From contig JAULSN010000009.1 of the NCBI GenBank assembly GCA_033439765.1, positions 434,001 through 498,000 of the forward strand: a stretch of 64,000 nt of DNA, in the 5' to 3' direction. The translations under genes were made by a program, and so were the position numbers. The notes below the pieces were generated by a model that was given only the letters and a program-made list of their open reading frames with translations, was not told the DNA's origin and searched no databases. Source of the stretch: Lasiosphaeria ovina. Taxonomy: Eukaryota > Ascomycota > Sordariomycetes > Sordariales > Lasiosphaeriaceae. Every line of letters begins with the position of its first letter. The stretch's first letter is position 1. Positions 53,714 through 64,000 of the stretch are shown here, piece by piece.

Positions 53714-54762
53714 GGTGCTTGGGAGCGCTCCTCGGTAGTCAGGTTAGCACAATAGCACTTACTCATGGCAAGCTTTCACTAGGTATGGCCCGTCTGTGTT
53801 GAAGTTATTCTCAATTCTTCGCAGTATCGCCTTCTGAAGTGTTAGCCCACGATTAGTTCATTAATCAACGCTCGACACTTCCGCGGCGATCGCCTCCCTG
53901 GGAGCACTTGAAGCCCTTCCAACGCTGAGGTTTGCAGTGATATTTTGCGGTTATGGGCCGAGTTACTAGTGTGGCTGCCGGAAATACGAAAAACCAGTCA
54001 ACCTAAACACACGGATCTTTTATTCCCCGTGCAAGTCCACGGTTGCGATGACTGTCATACTTTAGTGTAACATGATTTGGAGCTGATACCCACAGTCATA
54101 GCATGGCGAATGAAATTAGAAACGAACCAGCGCTAAATGAATGAAAAGAGCCGTTGGTTATAAGATCCGTTGATGTCGCCATACTACAAGCGCTGGGCGC
54201 AGCGTTGGATGGAGAGTTGTTGACAGGGGCTGTGGAGAGGAGCTATGGCCGAACGGAACCAAGGCCTGGAAGAGGAAGAATCTGAAGGTCGAGAGACAGG
54301 ATTGATTCAGAGAGAGCAATAGGCTTTGCAAGGAGGAACAGGAGAGAAGCCTAGGATACGGCATGCGGCACTGTGAGAACCGAGAGGGCCCAGAAAGAGC
54401 TCAGTCAATGCCCAACGCCAGCGGAAGGGAAAACACTTGGAAGACACTTGGAGTACGGGAGGGTTTATATACAAATCTGGAGCGACCGCCCCCACTGCAA
54501 CCAATGATAGAGTGGCCGCAGGCAGCTTAGACTCCGCCTCCCAATCGATGATCCACATACAGGAAACAACACTTGATCTTTACTCTTCGCCAAGAACGCC
54601 GACGCCGCCACAAAAGATGAGGTCAGCAGTCGCGGAGCATTCTGGTTACACTATTCATAACACCTGGTAGACGTCCTGTGATCCGTCGCTTGCCGACTGG
54701 CTCCCCAGTCCGGATCTCTACATAATGCCCACCACTCGCGCAACCTGTTCATAGCCCTCGAA
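53714..54762. other. No supported gene
   Basis: Overlapping short frames on both strands without domains; nothing repeat-like noticed. Confidence 0.35.
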
Positions 54763-55234
54763 TCATGGCCCGTATAGCCAGACCCAAAGCGTTCGGTCTG
54801 CGGGTGGGACACGTCGCAGCATCCAGAGCCACCCAGCCCATGCCAGCACAGCTTTGAAGACGGTGCTCTGTCCAAACAACAACAAAGGCTCTCCCGGACG
54901 AACGAGCGGGCCTGGGACCGATATCCGCTGTGGAATCAAGCGGCGGTGCACCAGGTAAAATATCTGTCGCGCTTCATCGTTAGCGAATAATGGCTTCGCC
55001 ATACCCACATGCAATGAAAACCATTAGTATTGGATGTTGACTAACCGTCTCCGTAAGATCCGTGAGCGGCCCAATTACAGCCGTGGCGACGAAAACCGAG
55101 CTGCCAAAATGACTCTCCAAGACTCTGAGCTGGCTGGTCAAGATGGACGCGAACGAGATGCCCTGCCCGTAGACGCGGGCAAGTCCTACGTCGACCACGT
55201 AGATAACGCCGAGGAACACCGCGACTAAGGCCAA
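54763..55234 (-). CDS. Putative membrane protein, two exons, 5' part unresolved
   Basis: Minus strand: exon 55234 to about 55048 reads ALVAVFLGVIYVVDVGLARV, SFASILTSQLRVLESHFGSS and VFVATAVIGPLTDLTET. A GTTAGT..GACAG intron of about 90 bases follows, then exon IFYLVHRRLIPQRISVPGPL, FGQSTVFKAVLAWAGWLWML and RRVPPADRTLWVWLYGP to the TGA at 54763. At least three hydrophobic segments suggest an integral membrane protein. No ATG begins the first exon (the frame opens at TTG), so one or more upstream exons are likely missing from my model. No family recognised. Confidence 0.42.
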
Positions 55235-57548
55235 ATTAGTATAAACAAAGAGAAATATCGAGAGCTAACTGAGTATCGTCCCGTCTATCGGTATAACTGG
55301 GGAGATAACGACGATATTAGTAATGTGGAAAAAGGGACTGATGTCTTATATCTATAAGTCGTATTAATTTTTTGTCAGCAACAAAAAAACCCAGATTCCC
55401 AAAACTAAAAACACCAAATTATCAAGCCTACATTCAGCCTGATCGGCTCGACAAAGGCAAGCGTAGAGAACGCCAAGAAAGCATACAGGACGCCCCGAAG
55501 GGGTGCTATATCGATTCCTTTAAGATTAATATATCCTACGGCCTCCCCTATCGACACGAGAAGACACCAGAGGGCAGGCGCGTACATCCGACTCTACGGT
55601 TACGGCCGGGGTGTTTCCAGAGGGTGCTGAGCGTATATATGGCGGACGGGACGAGGAGCGTATAGAAGAAGCTATCGGGGAGCCTCAAAGCTAGTACGTA
55701 ATATACGGCTGCAGCGCTGGCGGAAATCGCCTAGTACGCGACGTGATGCTCTCTCGAATACATTAGGGACAACAATGTGGTGGATATATGGATGGATAGA
55801 TAGAGAGAGAAAGACAAGAAAAAGTGACGAACCGCGTTAAAATAACGGTTGGAGTGGAAATTTTTGTAGTCTTTGAGGGCCGAGGGACCTCGGTACTCGG
55901 TAGTAAAGTATAAAGCTTACCTTGAAGCGTATTTAATTCTCCCACCTATACGCGATACTAAGTTCATAATATTAAGGCTAGTTAGGCGAACTTTCAATAT
56001 ACTTAGACGAAGTAGTCGGTACTTCTACTTTCTCTTATTAGTATGAGATTAACGTCGACCGATTCTTACTAACCGTACGGAAGGGATAGTATGTTCATCT
56101 TTATACCTTCCTATCCGTCGGCGCGCCTGCTATACTTACGATGTTCCGAGATCCAAAGGAGGCCCTACGCTTTCCTAATATGATAAAGCAAAGAACCACG
56201 AAACTAGAAACCGCGATAGCTCGATTGGAATCCAGAATATATTTAGTTTGGCGGCCCCCGCCAAACCATTACTAAACTTCTCTTTTTCTTCTTTACCGAC
56301 CTACTTCTTCAAGATATCTTTCTTCATATACCTCTTTCACCCCGGCGTTATCTACTCCACCATGCTATTCGTCTGGCCTGGCTCTGTGCTCTTGCTTGAC
56401 ATACCGGCCTGGGTTCGCCTGGTGATGAGTACCGCTAGGATCGTCATCATCAGGATGAAACAGGTGATGGTTAACGAGGCACGGATAGCCGCAGAGAATG
56501 GCCCATTCCGACTCCTCGACGAGCTTCCACGGTTTTGCCCTGCGTAAGCCGTCGCCCGAAAGGCCGTGCCAGGTAACTAGGCGCCTTGATAACAGGGGTT
56601 GGGCGGGTTGACAAGGGTAGTGGTGGGATGGCGTTCGGAGGGTTGGCTCTTTAATCCCCAGTACCTTCGGGTCCAGCTGGGGGGGGGGGGTGGCTCTGGA
56701 CTCTTCAGAGGACAGGGCTGCTCGGGCGGCGAAGTCGAACTCTGCAACCTCCTCGTGGTGCCGTCTGGGAACCCGGCTTTCTCGAAGCCGGAGCCAGTGC
56801 AGAGGCGCAATCTTTCGTAGTCATGTTTCCAACTATTTGGGTTTGCGGGAAGCGTGCTCGGGGTAGTGATTTTGCTGGCGATATGGACTTGGGTTTGGAC
56901 TAGGGGTTTCAGATTTTGTATTTAATCGGTCAGATCATTCAACGGCCCGGTTTCCCTTTGCGATGGTTTTTGGTGCCATTACATTGGTGGAAAATACACT
57001 TTCTGCAGGCATCCAGTCTTGTGATCATCTCATCTCTATCAGTCTTTTTTATATTCGGTACTTGGTCTCTATAGTTGTCGGTCTCGCGACCCCCGTTCTG
57101 TGGGCAAATGCTCGCTCGGCTGAGGGAACAAAGACAAACAGATGATAGATCTTCTTTTCTTAGTACCAAGCCCAGTTGGCAACCGCTAATTCCTCGATCG
57201 GGCTCGGGGCCGTCAAAGTTTCCCACAGTTTTCCTCAGATATACGGCTGACTGCTGTAATAGAAAATTAAATTCGGGTTGTTTAGTTTTGGAACACCATT
57301 AGGCCAAGTCATTCAACCTCAATCGAAGCGCCCGAAAGGCTTCTGAACGCCTCTATTGGCCGGTAGCATCTCTCCGCATCCGTAACTACCACAATGTACA
57401 GTACATTGCCACGGTGCCGAAGGTTGGGAAATGGGCTGAGATCGTACATTAGGCTTTTTTTTCTCTCCTCGGGTAATTACACTAGAAACCCGCATCAGCT
57501 GACATGAACTCCGGTGTTATACATCCAACTCAACCTAAGCAGAAAATA
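55235..57548. other. No clearly supported gene
   Basis: Frames at 55372-55665 (KKPRFPKLKTPNYQAYIQPD) and about 56110-56270 (MFRDPKEALRFPNMIKQRTT) look mildly coding, perhaps gag-like, but have no domain. 55680-56230 is TA-rich and CA-poor, like the retroelement region. A run of G lies at about 56680-56689. Confidence 0.35.
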
Positions 57549-57994
57549 AGCACTTGGTCAAAATCCGCTCTGCTGTTGACCAGAAGCTGGACCTGGATGT
57601 GGCACCGCGCGGGGACGTCCGACTTGGTGGGGGGCTCTTAGGGGGGGTGGGGCAGGAACGCACTAATTTTCTTCTTGGTCTGTTTCTGCAACTCGCTCTC
57701 TCCGATCCGGGGCCTTGTTCAAGAGGCTTCACCAGCAGATGCGCAAAAAACCGTGCCAAGAACGTGGCGGCCGTCGAGCTCCCCTCTAGCGCGGGCCCCC
57801 TGAGCACTTGGTCAAAATCCGCGCTGCTATTGATCAGAAGCTAGACCTGGATGTGGGCACTACGCGGGGACGTCCGACTTGGTATGGGGCTCTTAGGGTG
57901 GGTGGGGCAGGAATGTACTAATTTTCTTCTTGGCCTGTTTCTGCAACTCTCTCTCTCCAATCCGGGGCCTTGTTCAAGAGGCTTCACCAGCAGT
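57549..57994 (+). repeat. Dispersed repeat family 2 in a tandem pair
   Basis: 57549-57740 and 57796-57994 are two copies of the family 2 unit extended by CAACTC-CTCTCTCC, CCGGGGCCTTGTTCAAGAGG and CTTCACCAGCAG. Between them lies CGTGCCAAGAACGTGGCGGC, the inverted form of a block near 29990 and 30920. This is the most complete example of the family in the window. Confidence 0.85.
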
Positions 57995-58315
57995 TCCTCT
58001 CTGGCCCGGGCCCGCTGAGCACTCTGTCAAAATCCGACGGGGGAAATCCGACGGGGCACCGAACCGCTAGAGTTTGGGGCTAAATAAGAGACAATGTCAT
58101 CGACAACGTCATCGACAACGAGTAGGGTTTGGCTGGCTGGCTTTAGTCACGACCCAAGGCCGCCGTCTTTTTCGGCGCGAGTCATGTCGGATGTCTCCAA
58201 GGCCATCATCCAGAAGCTGGACCTGGATGGGCTGCTGCTGCTGCTGAAGCCGCGCGTTCATCATGGTGGCGGTTCTAGGGCCGATGAGAGTCATGGTCCA
58301 TGGCGGGAGGAAAAG

Positions 58316-58380
58316 GAAACTAATGCGCGCTTGGGGGACAGTGACGCTGGTGGCTGAGCTGCAAGCTGCGCTCCGGCATG
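58316..58380 (+). repeat. Dispersed repeat family 3, copy b
   Basis: Same-orientation match of 1020-1085. In both loci a family 2 unit lies a few hundred bases upstream, so families 2 and 3 may be parts of one longer element. Confidence 0.75.
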
Positions 58381-58746
58381 TGATGCATGTGATGCCTGCC
58401 CGGTGTCCCGTGTATAAGAAGAAGAGCCTGGGCAGTGGTAAAACACGAATCTTTCTGAGATGATCATCATCGTCAATGTTCAATATATCCTTCAACTACC
58501 AGTGACCACACTCGACATCACCATCATCTTTCGACATATCATGTTTGGATGTATCGTCTTTGGACATAGCATCTTGACACGTCTCCCTCATACCCATCAC
58601 GAAATTGGCATCACCATCGTCTTTCGAATCGTCAGTTTTCCACAACTCAACCAGGAATCGTCAATCATATCACCAACGACCTGATTCCCTGTGAACGACG
58701 GGCTGTTTTACGAACATGTATAGCAGATATCTGACGCGCGAACACC

Positions 58747-59133
58747 ATGATGCCCCCGTTCAGCTGGCGTCGGACGCTGGCGACGACGACGGTGCCCCCA
58801 TGCAGCAGCAGCAGTGGGCGCCGGCGTCGGACGCTGGCGACGATGACGGTGCCCCCACCGCGTGCGAGCGCACCATCGCGAGACGAGGGGGTGTCGAGCC
58901 GGACGCTGCCCAGTCAAAGATTCATGGCCCCACAACATGAATCCGAGACCACCCCTAAAAAACGGACCACGACGCCACCTCGATCGTCGGGAGGGGCCTC
59001 TGCTCCCCTTGCACGCTTCCTACAAACTACTCAACCTCGGCGACTCCTAGGGTGGTGGGGGCGCGGCCTCCAGCAGGTGATCCTCGAGCCGGCCGAGTGG
59101 GACGACAAGCTGATTGCCGGTGTCATTCGCTAG
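58747..59133 (+). pseudogene. Fragment ending LQQVILEPAEWDDKLIAGVIR
   Basis: The plus-strand frame of 128 codons is Pro/Thr/Arg-rich (TTPKKRTTTPPRSSGGASAP) and ends LGWWGRGLQQVILEPAEWDD. The last 20 residues resemble LQQYVLEPDEWDRIIAV encoded at 38920-38960 on the other strand. The N-terminal portion consists of imperfect repeats (SDAGDDDGAP in another frame). Function is unknown; it is probably a shared coding fragment of a dispersed element. Confidence 0.35.
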
Positions 59134-59329
59134 GCTAATTAGTTAACTATGTCTGCGCGCGAGTTGCTTTTTGGTTTACGGGCTTATCAAGGCATTCCTT
59201 AGCATAGTTACAGAGGTAAAAAAAACAGTTTGCAGCAAAGTTCTGATTTGCCAAAACAGTGCAGTGCCGACGGCGGTTGGAATATTCCACCCAACGCCCT
59301 GTGCCCGAGAGTGAGTCCCCGGCAAGTAT

Positions 59330-59427
59330 TGTGAAGGTAGGCATATACAAGAGGCAAGGCTGCAAGTAAGAAATGGCTATATTCGTAAATAACTAAGCTA
59401 AAGAAAGGAAAAAGGAAAAGAAGACGT
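59330..59427 (-). mobile_element. Truncated solo LTR of the chromovirus family
   Basis: TGTGAAGGTAGGCATATACA, AAGCTAAAGAAAGGAAAAAG and intervening sequence match the first 100 bases of the LTRs at 40221 and 46725, then the match stops within GAAGACGTCTG. No internal element sequence flanks it. Confidence 0.85.
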
Positions 59428-59529
59428 CTGTGGGAGAAGAAGGTCTGGCCAAGGAGTGGATGCGAGCAGCTCCAAAACTGCAAACACACAATCCGATAAG
59501 AAGCAACTGGGACTGCCCCGAGCGCCCAG

Positions 59530-59711
59530 TCAGGAGGCATCCCCAATCCGACCGAGGAGTACCTGAGCCGAGCATCGGGCGTGCCGGCGCCGCAGCCCAT
59601 GCTTGTCGTTATTGACCTCAACGGGACGCTGCTGTACCGGCCGTCCAAGAAGCAGCCGACGGATTTTTCCTACAAGCAATCCAATCATCACCCTCCTGCC
59701 AACAGGTTATG
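59530..59711 (+). pseudogene. FCP1/NIF-type HAD phosphatase, N-terminal fragment
   Basis: The frame reads SGGIPNPTEEYLSRASGVPA, then PQPMLVVIDLNGTLLYRPSK and KQPTDF. VIDLNGTLLYRP is the D-x-(D/N)-G-T-L motif of the FCP1-homology (NLI-interacting factor) branch of HAD phosphatases, and the G-(I/V)-PNPT-x-EYL lead-in is common in fungal members. The sequence then turns unrelated and stops at 59711. It starts about 100 bases after the solo LTR, so insertion may have removed the 5' part. Confidence 0.65.
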
Positions 59712-59968
59712 AGTTCCCGTCGCTTCAAAATTTGAAGCTATTCCCGCTTTTGTTTATACATTCCCTTCTCGGCTCTGCAGCACATCCTGCCACCGGAATT
59801 ACCGATTCCCCGGACCTGCACCACCAACGTCGACTACCTACGGCCCTCCCCTCGGCCTGTCACCCTCCCGGAAGATCCACACGTACCATCCACGTCCCCT
59901 GGAGCCATCGCCAACCCTCGCAATGGCGTCTGCGCTGTGCTGTCAGCCTCAAAGGGGGCGTCCCGTTG
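59712..59968. other. No supported gene
   Basis: Proline-rich frame without motif; nothing else was seen. Confidence 0.35.
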
Positions 59969-61115
59969 TCATGGCTGTTCAGGGGGCTTCAGGGGGATTA
60001 AAAGGGGCGGGCACGCGACCCCGTGTTGACACCCGCTAAAGGGGTAAAGGGGGAGGCGCACGCAGGGACGCGCGGGCTCTGAGACGGCATTCTTCGGACC
60101 CGAAGCGCCGCGACACAGGCCTCCGCATCGGGTGTATGGCTGAGTCTGTTGCTCGGCTTTGGTACAATATTTGGCGATATAGTTAAGCACGGCACGAAGA
60201 GAGGTGCAAGGTGTTGAGTCTGTATTGGCTAGCCAGCCCAAAACAATGCCTCGAATGTAGTTGTTCATCCTCCCGTCATTCGGGCGGGCACCGTCAAACA
60301 TATCGTAGTTGGGGTTCATTTCGCGCGTGAGCATAGCGAGCTCGTGGAGAGTGCGTTCGAAATAGAACCGGCACGAAGCAGTTGACTACGAGGCTGATTG
60401 GCTTAATTGAAGGTCGGCGTGATAGGCTAGGCGTTGATCTCGGCCCTGGAACTCACGCACAGGGAAATACTACCAACAACCAGGGCACATCTGGCGGTCA
60501 TGCTCGATGAATGAATCACCGGGATTACCGGGATCACCACCTGCACCACCTACGGAAGGTGGGCGGGCGAGAAGCTCCTGCGAGGGCGGCGTAGCGGAGG
60601 GGACCTGTCCCTGACGGCGTTCGGAGCGGTGGCGGCGCTGTATATCAAGCCGATCGTCATGAGCTGACTGTTGCTCAGGCGTATACCCTCCAACCTGGCC
60701 TCGGCGGTGGGACATGGAGGTGAGGCGTTGAAATCCACTGCGAGGTTGAGGACTGCCGAGGGCAGGCGCGGGTGACTGCCCACGAGGAAGGATTGGCGTC
60801 AAGGCACGACCACGGCGGTATGTTCGGTATGTTCGAAAGGAGGTCACGAATACTGGATCGGTGGCCGCCAATATTCAGACCACGGCAAGCATCGCAATTA
60901 ACTGTCAATCCTCCTCTTCTTCTACCAGGCTTCGCAACAAAGTGCTGGTGATGCTTGACGAGCCTACAAGCACGGCATCTCTTGTATTCGGTAGGAATCT
61001 CGTCATCGGGGGTCTCTTTTGGTAGGATCGGGCGGTCGGGAGGCAGGCCACCACCACCGCTTCCCTCTGGCGGGGGCGGCGGGGGCTGCGGTTGAGGGAC
61101 CCCGACCGTAGCCAT
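59969..61115 (-). pseudogene. Helitron Rep/helicase relic
   Basis: Minus strand, in order. 61115-60870: MATVGVPQPQPPPPPPEG, YKRCRACRLVKHHQHFVAKP and LTVNCDACRG, a cysteine-rich zinc segment like the N-terminus of fungal Helitron proteins. 60871-60470: a shifted frame of disordered sequence with YTPEQQSAHDDRLDIQRRHR. 60334-60130: MNPNYDMFDGARPNDGRMNN, YIRGIVLGWLANTDSTPC and LRAVLNYIAKYCTKAEQQT, which resembles the Helitron_like_N region (RPNDxRxNxY and the (A/L)-W-x-x-N-x-D ... Y-I-x-KY-x-(S/T)K-x-E signature). The Rep tyrosines region and helicase proper are missing. Frameshifts and truncation make it non-functional. Element ends (5' TC, 3' CTRR hairpin) were not located. Confidence 0.68.
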
Positions 61116-63089
61116 CGCGCCGGCTCGAAAAGCACGCGTTCCTGTTCCTGATGATATGGATATGTTAGTAGAGATCCATACCGCGATTATCGTGAAGCAT
61201 CCACATCCACATCATCAGCGGCATCGCCGACGACATCATGGCCGACAGGGGGGATGCGCCGTCGGGCCAAAACCACGGCGAGGAATGGGCGCACGACCTG
61301 AGGCTACGGTTTGAGCAGTTATTACGAGCAAAGCGATTAAATGAACTCGAAACACGGTCTCGCCTGGGCTCGCCCGCACCGCGCGAGAGGGCGTCGTCGA
61401 GCAAATCTCGATGCCGCTGCGTCTGCATCCGGGCCCCAAGGACAGAGAAGTCTTCGTCGCCGAGCAGGCCGTTGCTGCCCGTTCTGGACGGCTTGGTCAT
61501 GTCGGATGCCTGATGAGCCAGGATGCTTCCCAAGAGAGTAACTCCGTCAGCGATATCCAATGATGATGCGGGCCACGTCAATGCCGTGCGACCCAAAAGC
61601 TGTTCTCATGGCCATATTGGCAAAAACATGTATTCGCGCTGCCAGCGTCGATTGGTTGAGCCGAGGGTTCTAGTAGCTGATGGGAAGAGGGTCGGAGGAT
61701 GTGCCGGTGGTGTGGACTTGGTGTCCCTGAGCGAGGTCTCGGCCGGGTTGTGCGAGGATAAAGAGCGCCTACCAAGATCGGTCGGGGGGGTGTCCAGCCT
61801 GCCTCTATGGGGCAAGGACGGGTAGTCCTCGGCCGTCCGCTCAAGCCGACGCGCCTCGCGAAACACGGAGGATTGGGCGGAAATGGGAGGCCGGACCGTG
61901 GCTATGTTGCAGCAGCGTGCCAGACAGACACGGGCGAATCCGGGGGGGCGGAGGGGGGGGGGGGGGGGGGGGGCCCACGGGAGCAGGAGAGTCGTGCTGG
62001 GCGCTTCCTGCGGGGCTTTGCAACGCATGAAGCACGTCAAAGCACACACAGCCCCAATCAATTCCTGCCAACGTGGACCGGCCAAGCAAGCCTATGCTTT
62101 CCTCCTTGCTCCGCCCTGCGCGTCCCCCGCACATCCCGGGCCGCAAACGAAGATCTTGCCTTACGGGTAACCCGGTAAAGCAGATAAGCAGGCAGCAGTC
62201 CTTCTTCTATATAGGTGTGCCCGAATAATAACACCACACCAAGGCGATAAGGCGCCCCTCTGTGGAAAAAGGGGTTGACAACCCCGAGCATGCTTCCGGC
62301 AGCCTCATCCAGATTAGCTGTGTCAGCCCTTGCGCTTTTCTCCGTTGATTCTCTGTGGGTTCCAGTGGTGACGCCGCACAGCAAAGTCCGCCGTGTCCTG
62401 GACATGAATCAATCCTCCCGAGGCTCCACATGTTGCATCTTTATCTGCCCATGTTAATATTTGGAATTACCATTGGGAATGGATGCTGTTGTCCAAGTCA
62501 CAAGCTGACAGGTTGCATTGGAGAGCCACACAGCAGACGACGCCACTTGGCGCCAGAGATGACATGATTTCCTTGCATGGCAGCGCGCCTCACAGTAGTA
62601 GCCTAGGAGGGTAAGGTTGTTTTGGCCCAGGACGAAAACACAGACATTCGCCTCGCGAAATTGTCCATCCCAAGTGGGGCCTGTCCGGTTGCCTGATTCC
62701 ATGCGAGTGCAAAGGTTAGGTCGCCGACGACCTTGTGACATGGCCAGCCCCCCCCCCCCCCCCCCCCCATGGCCGCTGTCAGCTGCGCATCAAAGATGCA
62801 TGCACCCTCTCATCCAGGGCTAGACCATCCATCACACGACGCGCCCGGCCGCTTATCGCCTCCACAAACCGACTCGCGACAGAGTGCACAAAAATGACGT
62901 AGAAGGGGAGTCGACGTCCGGAGCAGGAAAGAAAAGAAAGTGCAGTCTGGGAGACGTCGGACCGCAGGCGCGCACCAGCATGTATCCGGCGCGGCCGACG
63001 GGACACGATGATGGCAAGATGGCTGACATGTTTGAAAAGTTTACTAATCGAAGATAATGAACCACACAAGTCTATGAATCGATCAAAGC
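61116..63089. other. No supported gene; poly-G and poly-C tracts
   Basis: A run of about 21 G (broken once) lies at 61944-61973 and about 21 C at 62747-62768. The 61238-61513 frame ([20 protein letters not shown]) looks helical but is short and unrecognised. No RNA gene or repeat was noticed. Confidence 0.4.
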
Positions 63090-64000
63090 CTAGCTGCCTT
63101 GTCCTTTGTCCTCCACCTTCTTACCCTGGCGCAGAATCTCCTTTTCCGCTCTCCACTCAGTATACTCAGCATACCGCTCTTGGGAGTCTTGGTAAGCTAC
63201 CTCTAAAATATAGCGCCTCCATTGTTCCGCGGCCTCCACGCTGAGTACACCTTCTTGTTCTGCAGCTTCGATGAGCATTTCCCAATCGCCACGCATATAT
63301 ACTTCATCCCGAACTGGGCCTTTGATACCGCTCGGCGGTGGGCCGCGGAAGATGTCTTTTAGAGCCCCGGCAGCCTTCATGCCAGCGAGCAATTTTTGTA
63401 TGGCGTACCTAAGTCTCAGGAAGTGTATGTTTGGCAACGGGCCTGTTACCTCGTCCGCCATCACAAGTTCATATACATCCCCGTGTCGGACGGCCGGAAA
63501 GGTATCGTCATCCCCACTACCGCGTCGGAAATCGGTAATGGTTCCGTTCACTCGGTGGTCCCACGGACTTCGGGCGAGGTTGCCTTCTGTTGTGATATTC
63601 TTCAGCCATACCATTTGTAGGTAAAGCCGATGGGTCGGGTCCGTAGGATGCTCAAGGGGTCGGAGGGCAAAGTGGTGGTTATCCCAAAATGTATGGGCGT
63701 CAATCCTTAGAGGGAGAATGTTCCGCTGCTCGTCGCCGCTGATATCGAGAGATCTAAGATCCTCGAGTGGCCAGAACGTTTTCAACATCCTCCAGATTGT
63801 AAGGGGACCCTTATATACTCCCAGTTTCTTTGTGACTCGGAAATCGATAATACGAGTTCCTTCTATAAAGAAAGTGCCGCCAGTGAGGGTACACATGTTG
63901 TTGTACCAGCCTTTGACGATTTCTTGGGCATCCCGATCCGCTTTAGGGCGACCTGCGAGTTTAGGCCTCTTTGCGGGATTGGAGGATTCCCCTTCCCTGC
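63090..64000 (-). CDS. Fungal HNH-nuclease-like protein, 5' end beyond the window
   Basis: One open minus-strand frame runs from the window edge (first residues REGESSNPAKRPKLAGRPKA) to the stop at 63090, at least 300 codons. WYNNMCTLTGG is followed by TIWRMLKTFWPLEDL and EQRNILPLRIDAHTFWDNHH, then FALRPL, typical of the fungal HNH_2-type domain (C-x-x-TG; LR-x-DAH-x-x-WD-x-x-x-FAL). The usual aHI-x-PF histidine position reads GTRIIDFRV, so a first catalytic His may be missing. The C-terminal half (VYELVMADEVTGPLPNIHFL, AAEQWRRYILEVAYQDSQER) is helical. Such genes are multicopy in many fungi; their role is unclear. No lesion is visible in this part. Confidence 0.72.
   Translation of the reverse strand, partial: REGESSNPAKRPKLAGRPKADRDAQEIVKGWYNNMCTLTGGTFFIEGTRIIDFRVTKKLGVYKGPLTIWRMLKTFWPLEDLRSLDISGDEQRNILPLRIDAHTFWDNHHFALRPLEHPTDPTHRLYLQMVWLKNITTEGNLARSPWDHRVNGTITDFRRGSGDDDTFPAVRHGDVYELVMADEVTGPLPNIHFLRLRYAIQKLLAGMKAAGALKDIFRGPPPSGIKGPVRDEVYMRGDWEMLIEAAEQEGVLSVEAAEQWRRYILEVAYQDSQERYAEYTEWRAEKEILRQGKKVEDKGQGS

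Noticed and set aside
1..64000. CRISPR array, bacterial operons or plasmid features
   Set aside because: Introns, a eukaryotic tRNA with a Pol III terminator and fungal families show a nuclear fungal genome. The tandem arrays lack the regular repeat-spacer pattern.

Overview
This window looks like a gene-poor, decayed, repeat-rich stretch of a filamentous ascomycete (Pezizomycotina) nuclear genome. The evidence is short GT..AG introns of 45 to 92 bases, fungal-type gene families (Rhodopsin_fungal membrane protein, PCL-type cyclin, Zn2Cys6, bZIP, fungal HNH and post-SET domains), a chromodomain Ty3/gypsy retroelement, pogo/Fot-type DNA transposons, a Helitron relic, and a mutation pattern (CA to TA, CAG to TAG, TGC to TAC) typical of repeat-induced point mutation (RIP). 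I cannot name the species. The setting suggests a subtelomeric or accessory compartment, but no telomere array is present.

Layout. 1-9.9 kb: dispersed-repeat relics, then an intact-looking five-exon gene for a secreted, cysteine-rich protein (1240-2974), then fragments of an amidohydrolase, a PCL-type cyclin, copy A of an unrecognised paralogous family (5321-6193) and a bHLH factor. 9.9-12.7 kb: a MITE (9975-10413), a pogo-type transposon (10604-12257) whose transposase is broken only by TAG codons, and a 54-56 bp palindrome. 12.7-27.9 kb: decayed genes (Rhodopsin_fungal membrane protein, bZIP, MFS monocarboxylate-type transporter, casein-kinase-1-like kinase, half of a Zn2Cys6 finger, RRM protein, GNAT), with two apparently intact small genes (13908-14224 and 27717-27860). 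28-33 kb: dispersed repeats and a SET/post-SET fragment. 33.5-38.8 kb: a large interrupted hypothetical gene, copy B of the paralogous family (37579-38343) and a retroelement integrase fragment. 39-50.4 kb: low-complexity arrays split by a 6.7 kb chromovirus (40221-46968, with an extra inverted LTR beside it) and a 2.17 kb pogo element with perfect terminal repeats (47361-49530). 50.4-64 kb: minisatellites, one tRNA-Glu(UUC), a DUF3716-like gene with RIP-type lesions, a membrane protein, more dispersed repeats, a solo LTR fragment, an FCP1/NIF phosphatase fragment, a Helitron relic, and an HNH-nuclease-like gene running off the right edge.

There is no operon or pathway here. The unifying theme is decay: mobile elements carry RIP-type damage, several single-copy genes carry in-frame TAG/TAA codons that one C-to-T change would explain, and several others carry single-base frameshifts, some beside homopolymers, which could be pseudogenisation or assembly error. 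The most promising unexplained item is the A/B paralogous family (a conserved domain of about 140 residues plus a coiled-coil tail), whose function I could not recognise.
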